The notes beneath the pieces are model-generated. The model was given only the letters and a program-made list of their open reading frames with translations, was not told the origin of the DNA and did not search any database. The position numbers were made by a program, and so were the translations under genes. From Pseudomonadota bacterium (GTDB lineage Bacteria; Pseudomonadota; Gammaproteobacteria; Burkholderiales; Burkholderiaceae_C), in the NCBI GenBank assembly GCA_021845505.1, contig JAJZVU010000001.1, positions 234,186-298,185 on the forward strand: 64,000 bases of DNA. Direction: 5' to 3'. This document shows positions 60,573-64,000 of this stretch, piece by piece. The number at the start of each line of letters is the position of its first letter. The stretch's first letter is position 1.

Positions 60573-61079
60573 TCAGGCGGCCTGGCAGATGTCGGCCCAC
60601 TTCTCGACCGACAGATCTCCGAGGCAGGTCTGCAGGATCAGCACGCCAGGCTGCGCGGCACGGAACTGATAGGCGGTGTTCCCGGGCAGCATGCCCTGGT
60701 GGCCACGCTTGAGTTTCATCCAGCCCATGTTCGCCCCACGCGGTGGCCCGTCGACCAGGACGGCCCCGTTCTTTTCCGCATCGGGCACGGTCTGCGACGC
60801 GTCCAGCTTGATCAGGTGGACCTCGACATCGGTGTCCATGTTGAGCACGAATTCGTCATGCGCGCAGGTGAACCAGGGCGAGGTCCCCTCGCTGCGCAGC
60901 ACCTCGAGCACATAGATCTGGTTCTTCCCGAAGACCACCTTTTCATAGGGGCGCGACTTGCTCGCGATTTCGAAGCAGTTCGAGAAGGCGTAATGCTTGA
61001 CGTCGTCCTCGATGCCCTCGACGCGCCCCTTCGCAAAACTCTTCAGCGATCCGAATCGGGTCTGGTAATGCGCAGCCAT
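60573..61079 (-). CDS. Hydroquinone 1,2-dioxygenase, small subunit
   Basis: A 168-residue cupin-fold partner of the large subunit (HapC/PnpC type). It starts MAAHYQTRFGSLKSF, contains FTCAHDEFVLNMDTDVEVHL, and ends in a Gly-rich strand (MLPGNTAYQFRAAQPG). It stabilises the catalytic subunit in the family. GGAG lies 7 nt before ATG 61079. It is the first gene of the leftward hydroquinone operon, downstream of a LysR-type site. Confidence 0.88.
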   Translation of the reverse strand: MAAHYQTRFGSLKSFAKGRVEGIEDDVKHYAFSNCFEIASKSRPYEKVVFGKNQIYVLEVLRSEGTSPWFTCAHDEFVLNMDTDVEVHLIKLDASQTVPDAEKNGAVLVDGPPRGANMGWMKLKRGHQGMLPGNTAYQFRAAQPGVLILQTCLGDLSVEKWADICQAA

Positions 61080-61179
61080 GTCTTGTCTCCACTTCGAGGT
61101 TCGCCCTGGCAAGCCAGGCGGTTGATCGAACTCTAGGGACCTCCTCACCGGCTGAGAAGTCGCCCCCAGCTGGCCACAT

Positions 61180-61200
61180 TGTTCGAACCTTCCGAACAAA
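61180..61200. promoter_or_regulatory. LysR-type operator (GTT-N11-AAC) of the hydroquinone operon
   Basis: TTGTTCG (61180-61186) and CGAACAA (61194-61200) are perfect inverted arms with 7 nt between. They contain GTT-N11-AAC, the motif I recall for PnpR in para-nitrophenol-degrading Pseudomonas. Read leftward, a weak TTCTCA-N17-TAGAGT promoter puts the transcription start near 61123, so the site is centred near -66, the usual recognition position for LysR activators. Confidence 0.65.
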
Positions 61201-61246
61201 GCCCCGGGAATTCCCTGGTCCGCCGCTCGGCGCGGCACACCCGGGT

Positions 61247-62200
61247 TCAGCCGGCGATCAGGCCTTCCGGGATCAGCCCGCGCGCGATCAGGTCGGCATC
61301 CCAAGGAGGCATTCGCTTGAATCGCCCCGAGATGTGCTCGATGAACAGGCGCAGCTTGAAGGCGTTGCGCGAAGTCTCGGGATACACCGCGCTGAGCCAG
61401 AAGGACGACAGCAGATGCTCGGCGAGCACCACCTGCAGGTCTCCGCGCAGGATGGAGTCCGCGGCGACCAGTGTGGGCACGCAGACGATACCCGCGTGCT
61501 CCAGCGCGTACTCGCGCAGCAGGTGCACGCTGTTGCTTCGCAGCTTGGCGTTGAGGTAGACGGTGACGTCCCGCCCACCGTGGTGGAAGGTCCAGCGGTC
61601 CCGACTCGGATAGCGCGAATACAGGCCCAGGCTGTGGCGATGCAAATCGCGCGGATCGCGTGGCACGCCATGGCGCCCCAGGTACTGAGGCGTGGCGCAG
61701 AAAACCCGCCGCACCGGGAAAAGGGGTTTGCTGATCAACTCGGTCGATGCGGGAGGAAAAATCTGCAGCGCACAGTCAACTCCCGCCTTCAGCGGGTCGA
61801 CGACAGCGTCGCTCACGTTGAGGTCGAGGCGGATCTCCGGGTATTGCTCCTGGAACTCCCGCAGCAGCGAGGCGAAATGCCCCAAGACAAGCCCGGTCAA
61901 GGCGTGCACCGAAAGCACCCCTGCAGGGGTGTCGCGCACATCGCGCATCTGATCGACCAGCTCGTTCGCGCGCCCCACCAGTTCGGCGCAATCACGCTGG
62001 AAGGCCTGGCCGATCTCCGTCAGGCGCACCACTCGCGTGCTGCGGTGGAACAGCGGTGCGCCGACGTATTCCTCCAGCTGCTTGATCCGCGCGGTGATCA
62101 CCGAGCGCGCGACGCGCAGCTGGCGGGCGGCCTCGGTGAAATTCTCCGTGCGGGCCACGCAAACGAAGGTCTCGATATTCTGCAGTCTGTCCATGGTCAC
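61247..62200 (-). CDS. LysR-family regulator of hydroquinone degradation (PnpR-like)
   Basis: A 317-residue LysR regulator. Its helix-turn-helix covers residues 5-65 (ENFTEAARQLRVARSVITARIKQLEEYVG). The effector domain is of the CrgA-like subgroup. It lies upstream of, and in the same direction as, the hydroquinone dioxygenase genes, with the operator between, so it can be cotranscribed from its own promoter and act on the downstream operon. Start ATG 62200 or 62194. Confidence 0.87.
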   Translation of the reverse strand: MTMDRLQNIETFVCVARTENFTEAARQLRVARSVITARIKQLEEYVGAPLFHRSTRVVRLTEIGQAFQRDCAELVGRANELVDQMRDVRDTPAGVLSVHALTGLVLGHFASLLREFQEQYPEIRLDLNVSDAVVDPLKAGVDCALQIFPPASTELISKPLFPVRRVFCATPQYLGRHGVPRDPRDLHRHSLGLYSRYPSRDRWTFHHGGRDVTVYLNAKLRSNSVHLLREYALEHAGIVCVPTLVAADSILRGDLQVVLAEHLLSSFWLSAVYPETSRNAFKLRLFIEHISGRFKRMPPWDADLIARGLIPEGLIAG

Positions 62201-62266
62201 GCCACCGCGTCGCCGACGCGTCGTGCGTCGGCCCCGTGGTCAAGCGAGGCCACGCAACGACGCGAC

Positions 62267-63838
62267 TCACCAGACCCCGATGTCCAATCCCGCCTTGGCC
62301 TCGCGGCCATTCCATTGTTCGATGTCCGGCACCGTGATGGTGGTCACGCGCCTGCGCGCGTACAGCCAGTCCAGGAGCAGCCCCCGCAGCTCGTCGCGAA
62401 CCTTGGCGCAGGCCGGCGCGTCACCCAGGTCGCGGTACTCCAGCGGATCCTCGCGAAGGTCGAAGAGCATCGGCCGCAGGTTCGCGAAATGGACGTATTT
62501 CCACCTCGAGGTTCGCAGCATGGTCATGTGGCACTGGTCCGCGGCCAGGCCCAGCGGCTGGCGGACGCAGTCGCGAAACCCGAAGGAGTTCTCGCACACC
62601 ACGTGGGACTTGCCCTTCGCGTTCGGCTGCCCATGCAGCAGGCCCAGCAGCGACTCGCCCTCGAGCCATTCGCCAGGGCGTGGAAGATCCAGCCACTCGA
62701 GAAAGGTCGGCAGCAGGTCGATGGCCTCGACCATCTCCCGGCATTGCGTTCCACGCGTGGCATCGGCCTGAGCGCTCGGGTCGAGGACGATCAGCGGCAC
62801 CTTGACGACCGTGTCGTGGAACAGCTCCTTCTCGCCCAGCCAGTGGTCACCCAGGTAGTCGCCGTGATCGCTGGTGAACACGATCAGCGTATCGCGGTCG
62901 CGTCCGCTTTGCCGCAGATATCGCATGAGCTCGCCGATCTGCTCGTCGATCTGCGAGATCAAGCCCATGTAGGTGGGGATCACCGTCTCGCGCACCGGGT
63001 CTCGGGAAAAGCTCTGGCTTGGCCCGTAGTCCATGAATCCCCGCAGCACCGGGTGCGGCGACGCGCGTTCGATTTCGCTGCGCTGCACCGGCACGACCTG
63101 GTCGCTGCCGTACATCGCGTGATATGGCGCGGGGGCCACGTAAGGCCAGTGCGGCTTGATGTACGACAAATGCAGCACCCACGGCCGATCCCCCTGAGCC
63201 TGCATGAACTCGATCGCGCGCCGTGTCATGTAGGGCGTCTCGCTGTGCTCCGGCGCAACCCTCGCCGGCTCGCGCGCCCATCGCATGCGCCAACCCGAGT
63301 GCAGCTCGCCATCGGCGCCGAGCGAGGAGTTCGCGAAGTCGTGCCAGGGGTTGGGGCTGATGTAGCCCTGGGAGCGCAGATACTCGCAATACCGGTTGTC
63401 GCCCACCGCGAAGCCCGGCGGCATCAGGCCGTCGTCGCGCTCGAAGGGTTCGAACCCGCCCTGCAGCGCAAGCTGCACCTCGGGCGTCCACGCAGACAGG
63501 CCGAGGCGGGCCGCGCCCAGATGATCCGGCTCCACGTGCGTCTTGCCCACGACCGCGCAGCGGATCCCATGCCCTCGCACATGATCGCCCAGGGTTTTCG
63601 TTCCCAGGGCCAGCGGCACGAAATTCCAGACCGCGCCGTGACTGGTCACGTAGCGTCCGGTGTAGGTAGACATGCGCGAGGCGCCGCACACCGAGCCCTG
63701 CACGAAGGCATTCGAGAAGCGAACGCCCTTCGCGGCCAGCGCGTCGATGTTCGGAGTTCGCAGATGCGGGTGACCATAGCAGCCGAGGTAGTCCCAGCGC
63801 AGCTGATCGGCCATGATGAACAGCACGTTTTTCATCAC
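62267..63838 (-). CDS. Sulfatase / phosphonate monoester hydrolase-superfamily enzyme
   Basis: A 523-residue alkaline-phosphatase-superfamily hydrolase. Cys51 in VCGASRMSTYTGR is the expected formylglycine site, in CxAxR rather than the commoner CxPxR form. Metal-binding regions are MADQLRWDYLG, TPNIDALAAKGV, VGKTHVEP and the later TSDHGDYLGDH. No signal peptide is present, so the enzyme is cytoplasmic. Aryl sulfates, alkyl sulfates or phosphonate monoesters are possible substrates. It lies 22 nt downstream of a TRAP permease and upstream of the hydroquinone regulator. Confidence 0.85.
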   Translation of the reverse strand: MMKNVLFIMADQLRWDYLGCYGHPHLRTPNIDALAAKGVRFSNAFVQGSVCGASRMSTYTGRYVTSHGAVWNFVPLALGTKTLGDHVRGHGIRCAVVGKTHVEPDHLGAARLGLSAWTPEVQLALQGGFEPFERDDGLMPPGFAVGDNRYCEYLRSQGYISPNPWHDFANSSLGADGELHSGWRMRWAREPARVAPEHSETPYMTRRAIEFMQAQGDRPWVLHLSYIKPHWPYVAPAPYHAMYGSDQVVPVQRSEIERASPHPVLRGFMDYGPSQSFSRDPVRETVIPTYMGLISQIDEQIGELMRYLRQSGRDRDTLIVFTSDHGDYLGDHWLGEKELFHDTVVKVPLIVLDPSAQADATRGTQCREMVEAIDLLPTFLEWLDLPRPGEWLEGESLLGLLHGQPNAKGKSHVVCENSFGFRDCVRQPLGLAADQCHMTMLRTSRWKYVHFANLRPMLFDLREDPLEYRDLGDAPACAKVRDELRGLLLDWLYARRRVTTITVPDIEQWNGREAKAGLDIGVW

Positions 63839-63860
63839 TGATTCAAAGCGGGTTGTCGCG

Positions 63861-64000
63861 CTAGCGTGCGAAGGCGGGCAGCCAGGTGGCGATCGCCGGG
63901 AAGAGGATGATCAGCGCCAGCGCGGTGAAGTTGGCCACCAGGAACGGGATGGTGCCGGCGAAGATGGTGCGGATGCTCAACTCGGGCATCATGGTCTTGA
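63861..64000 (-). CDS. C-terminal end of a TRAP transporter large permease (DctM type), partial
   Basis: The frame from the window edge to a TAG at 63861-63863 gives the last 45 or so residues. It reads MMPELSIRTIFAGTIPFLVA followed by a hydrophobic helix (LALIIL) and FPAIATWLP, the usual end of DctM permeases. It imports organic acids with a periplasmic binding protein that lies outside the window. Close coupling to the sulfatase suggests transport of the sulfatase substrate or its product. Confidence 0.75.
   Translation of the reverse strand, partial: KTMMPELSIRTIFAGTIPFLVANFTALALIILFPAIATWLPAFAR

Noticed and set aside
61105..61118. CCTGGC-AA-GCCAGG palindrome in the hydroquinone operon leader
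   Set aside because: It lies downstream of the likely transcription start, has only 6-bp arms and is less convincing than the LysR site at 61180.

Overview
The window is very GC-rich, densely coded bacterial chromosome. Gene content fits a metabolically versatile betaproteobacterium, probably order Burkholderiales: a glutaryl-CoA dehydrogenase/CoA-transferase pair, a biotin-independent malonate decarboxylase cluster, a 2-oxoacid:ferredoxin oxidoreductase, sulfide:quinone oxidoreductase, CaiB/BaiF CoA-transferases, LysR regulators and a hydroquinone-cleavage pathway. The taxonomic call is inference from family content only. I saw no rRNA, tRNA, CRISPR array, insertion sequence or phage gene.

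Layout. 1-5.4 kb: housekeeping genes (LysE-type exporter tail, ArfB ribosome rescue, kinase/ATPase fusion, MgtA-type Mg2+ P-type ATPase). 5.5-11.3 kb: leftward catabolic block (glutaryl-CoA dehydrogenase, CoA-transferase, FAD dehydrogenase, TPP enzyme). 11.6-16.8 kb: rightward korCAB-like ferredoxin oxidoreductase plus a CBS-domain protein, preceded by an FNR-type palindrome. 16.8-25.4 kb: malonate decarboxylase mdcABCDEGH with an MFS transporter where a known malonate transporter would be expected, and a divergent GntR regulator. 25.4-30.6 kb: a tightly coupled leftward operon of PEP mutase, phosphonopyruvate decarboxylase, a BioD-like P-loop protein, a TSUP-type exporter, a possible 49-codon ORF and an aspartate carbamoyltransferase. 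30.8-34.2 kb: sulfide:quinone oxidoreductase, a SAF-domain dehydrogenase and an Ala-rich protein. 34.3-41.7 kb: LysR-controlled beta-oxidation-like operon (CoA-transferase, SDR, MaoC hydratase, thiolase, MFS, SMP-30 lactonase). 41.8-55.4 kb: mixed genes (cytochrome c'-like protein, Crp/Fnr regulator, DsbA-like protein, haloacid dehalogenase, SbcD/SMC-like pair, LysR-pirin pair, acetoacetyl-CoA synthetase, lipoprotein, UPF0149). 55.5-64 kb: a leftward hydroquinone/hydroxyquinol pathway (two-subunit hydroquinone dioxygenase, semialdehyde dehydrogenase, maleylacetate reductase, hydroxyquinol dioxygenase) with its LysR regulator, preceded by a sulfatase and a TRAP permease tail.

The most interesting system is the 25.4-30.6 kb operon. 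PEP mutase and phosphonopyruvate decarboxylase commit PEP to a carbon-phosphorus compound. A BioD-like ATP-dependent enzyme, a TSUP exporter and a non-housekeeping-looking ATCase follow with stop/start overlaps. Because N-phosphonoacetyl-L-aspartate (PALA) is the classic transition-state inhibitor of ATCase, I propose that the operon makes and exports a PALA-like phosphonate and carries its own ATCase for self-protection. This is inference, but it makes specific predictions.
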